Below, piece after piece: positions 1 to 10,378 of a stretch of 20,919 bases of DNA. The position numbers and the translations under genes were made by a program. The stretch spans positions 1 to 20,919 of the forward strand of contig DATBKE010000069.1 of the NCBI GenBank assembly GCA_036556085.1, written 5' to 3'. The notes under the pieces are model-generated. The model was not told the DNA's origin. It saw only the letters and a list, made by a program, of their open reading frames with translations, and made no database searches. The number at the start of each line of letters is the position of its first letter. The first letter of the stretch is position 1. Source of the DNA: JACCTH01 sp036556085. GTDB taxonomy: Bacteria; Actinomycetota; Acidimicrobiia; Spongiisociales; ZC4RG35.

Positions 1-960
1 ATTGCCTATATGTCTGACGCGTTCGAGAACACCTCCTACTCGGACAGCCTTTCGGCAGGATTCGATCTGGCAGTTTCGGAGTTTGGCGAGGACGCGGTAG
101 GCGCTTTCGCTACTTCCTGGTGGGACGCCCACGATGAGATCAACCGACTCGCCGGAGCGGGAGTCAAGGACTTTGTAGTGACCGCGCCTGTCGTTGGAAG
201 AGGCATGGATGAAATAGCATCCGGCCTGCCGCACAACCGTTTCGCTGTCCTCGACTCGTCCGGCGATCAGCCCAACGTCCAATACGTGAACTTCGCTGGT
301 CATGAGGGCTCCTTCTTGGTGGGAGCCGTCGCGGCGCTACGGTCCCAGTCCAACATCATTGGCTTCGTCGGCGGGCAGCCCTATCCAGTAACCCTGAGTC
401 TCCAAGCAGGCTTCGAAGCCGGCGCCCGGTACGTACGGCCGGATGTTGAGCTCCTGGTCGAGTACTTGACTCCAGAACCGGATATAGGCGGTTTTGCCAG
501 CATGGCCTTCGCCCAAGCGAAAACAGAACCGCTTTACCGCGCCGGCGCAGACGTGATCTTTCACGCCGTCGGGTTCGCGGGACGAGGTGTGTTCGAGGCC
601 GCCCGAGTAGAGAGTGTCCGGCAGGGACGCCAGCTCTGGGCCATCGGCGCCGACACCGACGAGTACTCGACGGTCCTCAACGAGTCGCTCACAGAATTTG
701 GTGGCCCCGATCCTCGAACGTCGCAACCCCACGTCCTGACCTCCATGATCAAACGCTGGGACGTGGCCGTCCACACCGTGATCAACGATTTCGCCACAGA
801 TCAGTTTCGCCCGGGGACACGCGTGCTCCGGCTGGCCGATGGAGGGGTTGGTTATTCCACCAGCGGTGGGTTTATCGATGACCTGGTACCGACCATCGAA
901 GACCTCAAGGCTCGAATCATCGCCGGAGAAATCGTGGTACCCGAGGCTCCCTCGGCTTAG
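1..960 (+). CDS. BMP/PnrA-like ligand-binding domain, C-terminal part of a truncated regulator
   Basis: The reading frame is open to the left edge, so this is the 3' part of a gene; 319 residues are visible. They match the BMP family (basic membrane protein, PnrA-like purine nucleoside-binding fold of type I periplasmic binding proteins), seen in segments such as 'PNVQYVNFAGHEGSFLVGA', 'IIGFVGGQPYPV', 'AGFEAGARYVRPDVELL', 'GADVIFHAVG' and 'LTSMIKRWDVAVHTV'. No signal peptide or lipobox is present at the first methionine (position 10), and the domain continues upstream of it, so 10 is not a convincing start. It is closely similar along its whole length to the C-terminal domain of the next gene, including the shared ending around 'GGFIDDLVPTIEDLKARI'. 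I therefore infer that the missing part carries the same winged-helix, BTAD and nSTAND modules. The next gene starts 3 bases after its stop, which suggests co-transcription. Sure of the domain; the full architecture is inference. Confidence 0.8.
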   Translation: MAYMSDAFENTSYSDSLSAGFDLAVSEFGEDAVGAFATSWWDAHDEINRLAGAGVKDFVVTAPVVGRGMDEIASGLPHNRFAVLDSSGDQPNVQYVNFAGHEGSFLVGAVAALRSQSNIIGFVGGQPYPVTLSLQAGFEAGARYVRPDVELLVEYLTPEPDIGGFASMAFAQAKTEPLYRAGADVIFHAVGFAGRGVFEAARVESVRQGRQLWAIGADTDEYSTVLNESLTEFGGPDPRTSQPHVLTSMIKRWDVAVHTVINDFATDQFRPGTRVLRLADGGVGYSTSGGFIDDLVPTIEDLKARIIAGEIVVPEAPSA

Positions 961-963
961 GCG

Positions 964-3900
964 ATGAAGTTTCAAATACTGGGAACGTTGCGGGTCGAGG
1001 TTGACGGTGAGGTGGTCGAGCTTGGTTCTCCCAAGCAACGAGCCCTTCTCGCCCTGCTTCTGCTGAACGCCAATCAGATCGTCTCTAGCGATCGACTCAT
1101 TGACCTCATCTGGGGGGAAGTGGCTCCCCGCACCGCTGCCCACTCTCTTCAGATCTATGTTTCTGAGCTTCGCAAGCGCTTCGGCGAAGCTGGCCACCGA
1201 ATCGAGACTCGGTCCCCCGGTTACACCATCAAGGTTCAACCTGGCGAGCTCGATTCCCTTCGCTTTCAGCAAATGGTCGAAAGCGGTGAGGCGGAGCAGC
1301 TGCGAAGGGCCTTGGAGTTGTGGGCCGGAGAACCGCTTTCTGACTTTGCTTACGAGGAGTGGGCGCAACCGCATATTCGCCGGCTGCGCGGCCTGTGGGC
1401 GCGAGCTCTGGAGATGCTGGCCGAGGCTGAACTAGAGGATGGAAGAGCTGCAGCAGTCCCCGAGCTGCTCGATGCTTTGATTGCGAGGGAACCGTTGCGA
1501 GAAGAACCCCGACGCCTGCTCATGCTGGCGCTGTATCGGAGTGGTCGTCAGGCGGAGGCGCTGCGCAGCTATCGCGATTTTCGGGACGTCTTGATCAATG
1601 AGATGGGAGTCGAGCCCTCTTCATATCTGAACCAGCTCGAGGAACAGATCCTGTTGCAGGATCCGGCTTTGGCTCCCCAACGATGGCCGCGGGTGATGAG
1701 CGACGCCCCGGCGCGAAATCCGTACAAAGGGCTGGGGGCCTTCGATGAGATCGACGCCGCCGATTTCTTTGGCCGGGACAAGTTGGTATCGGAGATGGTC
1801 GACGCCTTGGCGCATGGCAGCCGGTTGGTTGTACTGGTGGGTCCGTCGGGGAGTGGCAAATCGAGCGCCGTCAGAGCGGGGTTGATCCCAGCTCTGCGAG
1901 AAGGCCGGGTTCCCGGGTCGGAGCAATGGGTTCTGTCGACGATGATGCCGGGACGGCACCCCTTCGAGCAGCTCGAAGCGGCGTTGGTACGAGTGTCGCG
2001 AACTCCGGTGCCCACAATCTTGGAGCAACTCACCGAAAGCGAAACGGGCCTGTTGCGGGTGGCGCTCCGGATCATCTCCCATGAGCAGGGCGACCTGCTC
2101 TTGTTCGTAGACCAATTCGAGGAGCTCTTCATCCTCTCCACCGAGCGCGAGAGACGTCGATTCCTCGACAGCCTGGTCACCGCGGTAACCGATCCGCGTA
2201 GCCGAGTGCGCGTGGTGCTGACCCTCCGCGCCGACTTCTACGACCGCCCTTTGCTCTCACACCGCTTCGCTCCCGTATTCGCAGCGAGTGTGGTGAATGT
2301 CCTACCGCTCTCACCGGCCGAGTTGGAGGCCGCCATCGTCGAACCGGCAGCCTCGGTGAACGTAGAAGTGCAGTCGCAGTTGCTCGCCCAGCTAATCGCC
2401 GACGTCGGCGAAGAGGCTCAAGCCCTTCCCCTCTTGCAGTACACGTTGACCGAGCTCTTCGACCATCGCCTCGGGAGAACGCTCGACCTGCATGCCTACC
2501 ACTCATTGGGAGGACTCGAGGGGGCACTGACAACACGAGCCGACTATTTGTTCGAGTCGTTCGACGCACAAGGTCAGGAGGCGACCAAGCGGCTATTCCT
2601 GCAGCTAGTCCGATCTGACCGAGGCAGCGAGCCCGCCCGCCGGCGAGTAGCTCTCGATGACCTCCGGCAGATAGGTGAGTTCGATGAAATCCTTGGCACC
2701 TTCATTGCCCACCGTCTCTTGACCGCCGATCGGGACGCCATGACCGGAAAGGCGACGATTCAGGTCACCCACGAAGCTCTGCTGGATGGCTGGGGCCGCC
2801 TCCGAGGATGGATCGAAGAGCATGCAACCGATCTCCTAAGGCGGTCGAGCCTGTCGACAACGGCTGCCGAATGGGAAGCCTCGGGCGAGGACTCCGACTA
2901 CCTCCTCACAGGTGGCCGGCTCGCACAGCTCGAAGCCTGGAGCCGGGAAACGACGTTGGCCCTTGCGCCTCTGGAACGCGCCTTCCTGCAGGCAAGTGTC
3001 GACCAGCGGGCTTTGCCTCCCATCGCTTTGGTCTCTGAGGGCCCAATCGCCGGTTCCCTGGGCGACCTACTTGGAGTTGGGTTCGACAAGGCAGTCGCAG
3101 AATTGGGCGAGGGGGTGGTGGCCCAATACACCGCGTTCTGGTGGCAAGCTCAAACAGAAGTTAAACGGCTCGCCGAGGCCGGTGTCCAGGATTTTGTTGT
3201 CGTGGCCGGATTCGGGGGAAACATCCTCAACGATTTGGCTTCTGATTTTCCCGAGAATCGCTTCGCCCTCATTGATTGGTCCGGTGAGGAACCCAACGTC
3301 CAGTATGTGAACTTCGCCGCTCACGAAGGTTCCTTCCTGGTCGGAGCGATTGCCGCCCTTAGGTCCGAAACGAACATCATCGGCTTCGTAGGGGCCATAC
3401 CGACACCGCTCATCCTCAATTTCCAGGCTGGTTTCGAGGCCGGAGCCCGACATGTGCGACCAGACGTTGCAGTCTTGGCGGAGTATTTGGCACCGGCGTG
3501 GGATTTCAGCGGATTTGACAGCAAGTCACTCGGTCAGGCCAAGTCCGAGCCCTTATATCGGGCCGGTGCGGATGTGATCTTTCACGCCGCCGGCGGGTCC
3601 GGGCAAGGTGTCTTTGAAGCCGCTCGGGTCGAGAGTGCCGCCCAGGGTCGACACCTGTGGGCGATCGGTGTCGACGCCGACGAGTTTTCGGCAGTCCTCA
3701 AGGATAAGGACATCAACATCGGAGGTCCTGACCCCCGAACCTGGCAACCGCACATCCTCACCTCCATGATCATCCGGTGGGATACCGCCGCCTACACATT
3801 GGTCAAGGAGTTCGCGGCCGACCAATTCCGCCCGGGTCCACGGATGTTCAGGCTCGCCGATGACATGGTGGGTTACTCGACTACCGGTGGATTCATCGAC

Positions 3901-3981
3901 GACTTGGTTCCGACCATCGAGGATCTCAAGGCTCGGATCATCGCCGGGGAGATCATCGTGCCGGAACGTCCGTCGACCTGA
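964..3981 (+). CDS. SARP/AfsR-like regulator: winged helix, BTAD, nSTAND NTPase and BMP sensor fusion
   Basis: This 1005-residue protein reads as a cytoplasmic sensor and transcription regulator. Residues 1-92 form an OmpR-type winged helix of the SARP kind, ending in 'ETRSPGYTI'. Residues about 96-232 are the BTAD helical domain with 'EPLREEPRRLLMLALYRSGR'. From about 252 ('NPYKGLGAFDEIDAADFFGR') comes an nSTAND1 P-loop NTPase, with Walker A GPSGSGKS at 293-300 and Walker B 'LLLFVDQFEELF' around 378-389 (D383, E386, E387), then its helical arm to about 680. Residues 682-1005 are a BMP/PnrA-like binding domain. In this family the NTPase is usually followed by WD40 or TPR repeats; a BMP domain there is unusual. 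There is no signal peptide or clear membrane segment, so the ligand is presumably cytoplasmic. The start ATG lies 3 bases after the previous stop, with only a weak ribosome site, implying translational coupling. The target genes and ligand are unknown; nearby glgB is a candidate target only by position. Confidence 0.9.
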   Translation: MKFQILGTLRVEVDGEVVELGSPKQRALLALLLLNANQIVSSDRLIDLIWGEVAPRTAAHSLQIYVSELRKRFGEAGHRIETRSPGYTIKVQPGELDSLRFQQMVESGEAEQLRRALELWAGEPLSDFAYEEWAQPHIRRLRGLWARALEMLAEAELEDGRAAAVPELLDALIAREPLREEPRRLLMLALYRSGRQAEALRSYRDFRDVLINEMGVEPSSYLNQLEEQILLQDPALAPQRWPRVMSDAPARNPYKGLGAFDEIDAADFFGRDKLVSEMVDALAHGSRLVVLVGPSGSGKSSAVRAGLIPALREGRVPGSEQWVLSTMMPGRHPFEQLEAALVRVSRTPVPTILEQLTESETGLLRVALRIISHEQGDLLLFVDQFEELFILSTERERRRFLDSLVTAVTDPRSRVRVVLTLRADFYDRPLLSHRFAPVFAASVVNVLPLSPAELEAAIVEPAASVNVEVQSQLLAQLIADVGEEAQALPLLQYTLTELFDHRLGRTLDLHAYHSLGGLEGALTTRADYLFESFDAQGQEATKRLFLQLVRSDRGSEPARRRVALDDLRQIGEFDEILGTFIAHRLLTADRDAMTGKATIQVTHEALLDGWGRLRGWIEEHATDLLRRSSLSTTAAEWEASGEDSDYLLTGGRLAQLEAWSRETTLALAPLERAFLQASVDQRALPPIALVSEGPIAGSLGDLLGVGFDKAVAELGEGVVAQYTAFWWQAQTEVKRLAEAGVQDFVVVAGFGGNILNDLASDFPENRFALIDWSGEEPNVQYVNFAAHEGSFLVGAIAALRSETNIIGFVGAIPTPLILNFQAGFEAGARHVRPDVAVLAEYLAPAWDFSGFDSKSLGQAKSEPLYRAGADVIFHAAGGSGQGVFEAARVESAAQGRHLWAIGVDADEFSAVLKDKDINIGGPDPRTWQPHILTSMIIRWDTAAYTLVKEFAADQFRPGPRMFRLADDMVGYSTTGGFIDDLVPTIEDLKARIIAGEIIVPERPST

Positions 3982-4035
3982 TCATTCTTGCGTAAGAACC
4001 CCCGGTATTAGGGGCGCACATCTACGCAAGAATGA
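3982..4035. repeat. Palindromic repeat, copy 1, upstream of glgB
   Basis: A perfect 13-base inverted repeat, TCATTCTTGCGTA at 3982-3994 and TACGCAAGAATGA at 4023-4035, encloses 28 bases with a small inner CCCC/GGGG stem (4000-4003 with 4011-4014). It fills nearly the whole gap between the regulator stop and the glgB start at 4041. The inner ten bases of each arm recur exactly at 14719-14766 with the same 28-base spacer. It could be an operator for a dimeric repressor, an RNA hairpin in the leader, or a dispersed REP-type element; the sequence does not decide. There is no T-run after it, so a classical terminator is less likely. Confidence 0.85.
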
Positions 4036-4040
4036 GATGA

Positions 4041-5921
4041 ATGGTCAGGGAAATCACCGAGGACGATCGCTGGTTGTTCGCCGCCGGCCGCCACCAGGGC
4101 ATGCATGAGATTCTCGGCTGTCACCTCGACGATTCAGGCGCCACGTTTCGACTCTGGGCTCCCGGGGCCGCCTGGGCCTCGGTGGTAGGAACCTTCAATA
4201 ACTGGAAGGGAAATGCCCACCCGCTCTCCTCCCTCGGCAACGGGTTCTGGGGAACCCGGGTCGAAGGAGTTCAACACGGGGATGCTTACAAGTTCCAGGT
4301 CACCACCGCCCGCTATCGCTCGATAGACAAAGCAGATCCCTTCTCGGTGCTGATGGAAGGGCCCCCGGCCACCGCCTCACGAGCGTGGGATCTTGCCTAC
4401 GAGTGGGATGACTCGCAGTGGATGGGAGAGCGAGCGGGCCGGCTTGCCAACGACCAGCCGGTCTCGATCTACGAGGTCCATCTCGGATCCTGGCGGGATC
4501 ATGGCCAGGTCTCTTATCGAAAGATCGCCAAGCCTCTAGCCGATTACGCGCTCGAGCAGGGCTTCACCCACGTCGAATTCCTGCCGCTGATGGAGCACCC
4601 CTTTTATGGCTCCTGGGGCTATCAGATCACCGGTTTCTTTGCCCCCACCGCCCGCTACGGCACCCCCCAGGATCTGATGTATCTCATCGATCATCTCCAC
4701 CAGCGGGGGATCGGGGTGATCTTGGATTGGGTTCCCTCCCACTTCCCTGCCGACCAGCACGGTCTGGCCTTCTTCGACGGCACCCACCTTTACGAACATC
4801 CCGATCCGCGGCGGGGTTATCACCCAGACTGGAACTCGATCATCTTCAACTATGACCGCGGCGAGGTCCGCAGCTTCCTCCTCTCCTCCGCCTACTCGTG
4901 GCTCGATCGCTATCACGCCGACGGGCTCCGCGTCGATGCCGTGGCATCGATGCTCTATCTCGATTACTCCCGCCAGCCCGGGCAATGGCTGCCCAACGAA
5001 ACCGGAGGCCGTGAGCATCTGGGAGCAATCGAGTTGTTCCGCCAGCTCAACGGCAGCGTCCGCCACTCGCACCCGGGAGTGGCGATGCTGGCGGAAGAGT
5101 CCACCTCTTGGCCCAACGTCACCGGTCCTCCGGAACAAGACTCCCTCGGCTTCCACTACAAGTGGGACATGGGGTGGATGAATGACACCCTCCGCTTCGT
5201 TCGCCTCGACCCGCTCTTTCGTTCCCACCCCGAGAGCCATCGCCTGCTCACCTTCCGCGGCCTTTACGCCTACAGCGAGGACTTCCTATTGCCCCTCTCC
5301 CACGACGAGGTTGTCTATGGAAAGAGATCGCTCTTCGATAAGCAGTGGGGCAACGCTGACCAGAAGGCCGCCGGGCTCCGCACCTTGCTTGGCTACATGT
5401 GGACCGTTCCGGGAAAGAAGCTGCTCTTCATGGGAGGCGAATTCGGCCAGATCCGGGAGTGGAACCACGACTCGTCTCTCGACTGGGATCTCCTCGACGA
5501 GCCTCGCCACGGTCACATTCTCGATTGGGTGCGAGCGCTCAACCGACTGTTGCGAAGCGAGCCTGCCCTCTATCGGGAAGATGCGATCAGCTCGGGGTTT
5601 GAATGGCTCGAAGCAGACGATTACCCCCGCTCGGTGTTCGCCTATCTCCGCCGGGCGAAGGGAGACCGGCCGGTGCTGGTGATTCTCAACTTCACGCCGG
5701 TGACATGGAATCGGTATCACGTAGGGGTGCCCCCCAGTGGTGATTGGAAGATCACGTTGAGCAGCGACGACGGCCGCTTCGGCGGCTACAACTCGGTGCC
5801 GTCGGCTTCGATAGCCAGCACGGGAAGACCTCACCAGGATCAACCCGATTCACTGATGCTTAACCTTCCCCCTCTGTCCGCAACTTTCCTTGTACCAGTG
5901 AACGATGAACCGCCGACCTGA
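4041..5921 (+). CDS. glgB: 1,4-alpha-glucan branching enzyme
   Basis: GlgB cuts an alpha-1,4 glucan chain and re-attaches it through an alpha-1,6 bond, making the branches of glycogen in the cytoplasm. The 626-residue protein starts almost directly with a CBM48 module ('ATFRLWAPGAAWASVVGTFN', about residues 32-51) and so lacks the extra N-terminal module of the longer enterobacterial form. The GH13 barrel shows nucleophile D299 in 'DGLRVDAVASMLYLDYSR', acid/base E352 in 'MLAEEST', and D422 in 'LSHDEVVYGKRSL'. The spacing of D299 to E352 (53 residues) equals that of D405 to E458 in the E. coli enzyme, as I recall it. The ATG at 4041 is chosen because it precedes the CBM48; the ribosome site is weak (GAG at 4034-4036). 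It overlaps glgC by 17 bases, so the two are one transcriptional unit. Confidence 0.96.
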   Translation: MVREITEDDRWLFAAGRHQGMHEILGCHLDDSGATFRLWAPGAAWASVVGTFNNWKGNAHPLSSLGNGFWGTRVEGVQHGDAYKFQVTTARYRSIDKADPFSVLMEGPPATASRAWDLAYEWDDSQWMGERAGRLANDQPVSIYEVHLGSWRDHGQVSYRKIAKPLADYALEQGFTHVEFLPLMEHPFYGSWGYQITGFFAPTARYGTPQDLMYLIDHLHQRGIGVILDWVPSHFPADQHGLAFFDGTHLYEHPDPRRGYHPDWNSIIFNYDRGEVRSFLLSSAYSWLDRYHADGLRVDAVASMLYLDYSRQPGQWLPNETGGREHLGAIELFRQLNGSVRHSHPGVAMLAEESTSWPNVTGPPEQDSLGFHYKWDMGWMNDTLRFVRLDPLFRSHPESHRLLTFRGLYAYSEDFLLPLSHDEVVYGKRSLFDKQWGNADQKAAGLRTLLGYMWTVPGKKLLFMGGEFGQIREWNHDSSLDWDLLDEPRHGHILDWVRALNRLLRSEPALYREDAISSGFEWLEADDYPRSVFAYLRRAKGDRPVLVILNFTPVTWNRYHVGVPPSGDWKITLSSDDGRFGGYNSVPSASIASTGRPHQDQPDSLMLNLPPLSATFLVPVNDEPPT

Positions 5922-7137
5922 GGTGCTCTCGATCGTGCTGGCCGGTGGCGAGGGCAAACGGCTGATGCCGCTCACCCGTGACCGGGCCAAGCCAGCGGTC
6001 CCTTTCGGCGGTCACTACCGGCTGATCGACTTCGCCCTTTCCAACCTCGTTAATGGCGGCCAAAGAAAAATCATCGTCCTCACTCAATACAAGAGCCATT
6101 CCCTCAACGTCCACGTCTCCCGCACCTGGCGAATGTCGACTCTGCTCGGCAACTACGTGACATCGGTGCCGGCCCAGATGCGCCTGGGTCAACGCTGGTT
6201 TCTAGGTTCCGCGGATGCCATCTATCAAAACCTCAACTTGGTCGAGGATGCGTCACCTGAATACATGTTCGTCTTTGGGGCCGACCACATCTATCGAATG
6301 AATCCCGAGAGCATGCTCGACCAGCACTTGGAGAGCGGAGCGGGAGCCACCGTCGCCGGGATCAGAGTGCCCCTCGATCAGGCATATCAGTTCGGCGTGA
6401 TCGAGACCGGTTCCGGAACCATCATCAACGCCTTCCGCGAGAAGCCAACCGACGCCCAGCCGATTCCGGGCGATCCCGACCACGCTTTTGTATCGATGGG
6501 GAATTACGTGTTCACCACCAAGGTGCTACTCGACCAGCTCGCCGCCGACGCCGAGGACGAGAACTCACGCCACGACATCGGCGGCAACCTGATCCCGCAG
6601 ATGGTTGAAGCCGGTCTCGCCCATGTGTACGACTTCTCGGCCAACGAGGTTCCTGGGGTGACCGATCGTGAGCGCGGTTACTGGCGAGATGTGGGCCATC
6701 TCGATTCCTATTACGACGCCTCGATGGACCTGGTGGCTACCGAACCCATCTTCAACCTCTACAACTCGCAATGGCCGATCTACACCGCCTCGGTTATCGC
6801 CCCGCCGGCGAAGGTCGTGGCGGTGGCCCATCACGGCTCCGGACAGATCGCCGACTCGATCCTGTCTAACGGCGTGATCGTTTCGGGCGCCTACGTACGT
6901 AACTCCGTTCTGTCCCCGGACGTGCGGATCGAGCCAGGGGCGGTGGTCGAGAACTGCATCCTCTTCGAGAATGTGACCATCGGCACGGGCGCGGTTGTGC
7001 GGCGGACGATCATCGACAAAAACGTGACTGTGCCTGCGCAAGCGCGCATCGGTATAGACCGCGAGCAGGACGAGAGCCGATTCGAGCTCTCGCCGAGCGG
7101 AGTGGTGGCCATAGCCAAGAACCAACGCGTCGACTAG
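5905..7137 (+). CDS. glgC: Glucose-1-phosphate adenylyltransferase (ADP-glucose pyrophosphorylase)
   Basis: GlgC makes ADP-glucose and pyrophosphate from ATP and glucose-1-phosphate, the committed step of bacterial glycogen synthesis. The 410-residue protein is of normal family length. Residues 11-30 carry the nucleotidyltransferase signature 'LAGGEGKRLMPLTRDRAKP', followed by 'GGHYRLIDFALSNLVNGG'. D127 in 'VFGADHIYRM' corresponds to the catalytic aspartate. 'FREKP' and 'GYWRDVGHLDSYYDA' are further family hallmarks, and the last third is a left-handed beta-helix with hexapeptide-like repeats (around 'GAVVENCILFENVTIGTGAV'). The gene starts inside the end of glgB in another frame, without its own clear ribosome site, so coupled translation is likely. 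Glycogen synthase (glgA), its usual partner, is not in this window. Allosteric control by sugar phosphates is expected from the family but cannot be read here. Confidence 0.97.
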   Translation: MNRRPEVLSIVLAGGEGKRLMPLTRDRAKPAVPFGGHYRLIDFALSNLVNGGQRKIIVLTQYKSHSLNVHVSRTWRMSTLLGNYVTSVPAQMRLGQRWFLGSADAIYQNLNLVEDASPEYMFVFGADHIYRMNPESMLDQHLESGAGATVAGIRVPLDQAYQFGVIETGSGTIINAFREKPTDAQPIPGDPDHAFVSMGNYVFTTKVLLDQLAADAEDENSRHDIGGNLIPQMVEAGLAHVYDFSANEVPGVTDRERGYWRDVGHLDSYYDASMDLVATEPIFNLYNSQWPIYTASVIAPPAKVVAVAHHGSGQIADSILSNGVIVSGAYVRNSVLSPDVRIEPGAVVENCILFENVTIGTGAVVRRTIIDKNVTVPAQARIGIDREQDESRFELSPSGVVAIAKNQRVD

Positions 7138-7152
7138 CCCCGTTTTATCAGC

Positions 7153-7179
7153 GAAACCGCCCTCGTAACGGTCGGTTTC
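7153..7179. terminator. Candidate hairpin between convergent glgC and glgX
   Basis: The 67-base gap between the two convergent stops contains a 7-base inverted repeat, GAAACCG (7153-7159) with CGGTTTC (7173-7179) and a 13-base loop. On the plus strand an A-rich stretch follows rather than a T-run; on the minus strand TGATAAAA follows. It may act as a weak bidirectional terminator. Nothing else is visible in this gap. Confidence 0.4.
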
Positions 7180-7204
7180 ACTCATAAAAAGCTCAATTGG
7201 GCGG

Positions 7205-9162
<1,958 letters not shown>

Positions 9163-9166
<4 letters not shown>

Positions 9167-10266
9167 GGGGTGCAGTACCAGGGAGTCCAGGGGTTGCGAC
9201 CGAGGCTCTGGTAGTAGGCGGCGAGCCAGGCAGCGGTACCGATATTTGCTTCGGGGTCGAAAGCGCTGGCTCCGCCAAAGCCCGCTTTGGTTGAGATCAC
9301 AGCCCAAGTCCCGGGTAAAAACTGAAACAGGCCGGAGGCTCCGGAATAGGGGTTGTAGGCCTCAGGGTCGCCGAGGCTCTCGCACTGGATAATTCGAAGA
9401 GCCGGTTCCACCCACGCGGACTGGAAGTATGCCGAGACGAGGCTCCGCCATTGCTCCACCGCCGGTTTGATCGGATTCGTCCCGATCGAGGGAGGAGGGG
9501 GAAGCGAGGTGGAAGTGGTTGCGCTCGGGGTAGTGACGACTGGAGAAGCCGATGTCGTCGTGGTCGTCGAGCGTTCGGATTGGCGCTCCTGCTCTGCGGC
9601 GGCCGCCTGGGCTCGCTCCACCCGGTCAAGTTCGGCAAGGAAGGCGCGGTCGGCGGCCCGCGCCTGGCCGATGGCGATTCCGACTGCCCGATCGGCATCG
9701 GCAAACATCGCTTCCAGATTGTCCGCGGCCATCTCGGCCGCAAACTGCAAGGTCGATACCTCCGCCATCTCGCTCGCCATCCGGGATCGGAGTTGATCCA
9801 GATTTCGACGACTTACGACCAGGGTGCTGGCGCGGTCCTCTTCGTCGCCCGACAGCAGCTGGATGATGGGCTGGCGGATCAGGGCTTGTTGGACGTCCTT
9901 GCTTTCGAAGACCAATCCCGCCGGCAACGACAGGGCCTCCATGTAGGCATCGGCCGCCAGGGCATCGACTTGGGCGGTGACCCGGGCCAATTCGCTGCCC
10001 GCACTTCCGACCAACTCTCCCAATCGATCGACCGAGGCGGCCTTGTCGGCAAGCAAGGCTGAGAGTCGCTGGTACTCCTCCAGCGCCACCAATAAGCGGG
10101 CCTCAGTTTCCGCGCGGTTGGCGACCGCGCCGGCGAGCAGGCTGTAGGCAGATTCGCGGCGATCCTCCGCTTCCTCGAGGCTGGTTTGGGCACCAGAGAC
10201 GACCGGTAGCAAAGCCACCAGGAAAACCAGCGCAAAGAAGGCGACTCCTGCCCTTCGCAGGCCCAT
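9163..10266 (-). CDS. Exported coiled-coil protein with C-terminal lytic transglycosylase (SLT-like) domain
   Basis: A 367-residue exported protein. Residues about 1-27 are a signal peptide (basic start, a hydrophobic run with 'FFALVFLVALLPVVSGAQ'). Residues about 30-225 are rich in A, E, L, R and Q and look like a long coiled coil, as in N-terminal regions of actinobacterial cell-wall hydrolases. A Ser/Thr/Pro-rich linker follows (about 228-265). The C-terminal 95 residues are a goose-lysozyme or Rpf-like transglycosylase fold with 'IIQCESLGDPEAYNPYS' (catalytic glutamate probably E296) and 'GASGLFQFLPGTWAV'. C295 next to it and C365 near the end could form a disulfide. It likely cleaves peptidoglycan strands outside the membrane. 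The start is set by an in-frame TAG a short way upstream of the ATG; no good ribosome site is seen at normal distance. It overlaps the proposed glgX start. Confidence 0.85.
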
Positions 10267-10308
10267 GACTGGTCGGGAAGGCTAACTCGCCTCCCGCAAA
10301 CCCCCTCC

Positions 10309-10360
10309 GTCGCCTTCGGCGACACCTCCCCCAACACTCGCTGCGCCTCGCTGGGGGAGG
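10309..10360. repeat. Double-hairpin REP-like element between slt-like gene and metallopeptidase
   Basis: The 112-base gap between two leftward genes holds two adjacent inverted repeats. The first is GTCGCC/GGCGAC (10309-10314 with 10318-10323) around a TTC loop. The second is CCTCCCCCA/TGGGGGAGG (10325-10333 with 10352-10360) around an 18-base GC-rich loop. Together they read as a compact two-stem element of the kind found dispersed between genes in many genomes. It could also be an attenuator or RNA stabiliser in the leader of the transglycosylase gene. Only one copy is in this window, so its repeat status is inference. Confidence 0.6.
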
Positions 10361-10378
10361 AAACAGAAAACGGCTTGG

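Noticed and set aside
10..960. A stand-alone BMP lipoprotein starting at ATG 10
   Set aside because: No signal peptide or lipobox, the frame is open to the window edge, and the homologous domain of the next gene continues upstream of the matching point.
337..1374. 345-codon minus-strand frame crossing the boundary of the two regulator genes
   Set aside because: It spans two better-supported genes, has no domain, and similar frames recur over the homologous part of the second gene.
1569..2569. Long open frames on the minus strand inside the regulator (and similar ones inside glgB, glgC, the MFS gene and the peptidases)
   Set aside because: They are mirror frames of high-GC coding sequence, with Arg/Ser/Pro-rich translations and no recognisable domain.
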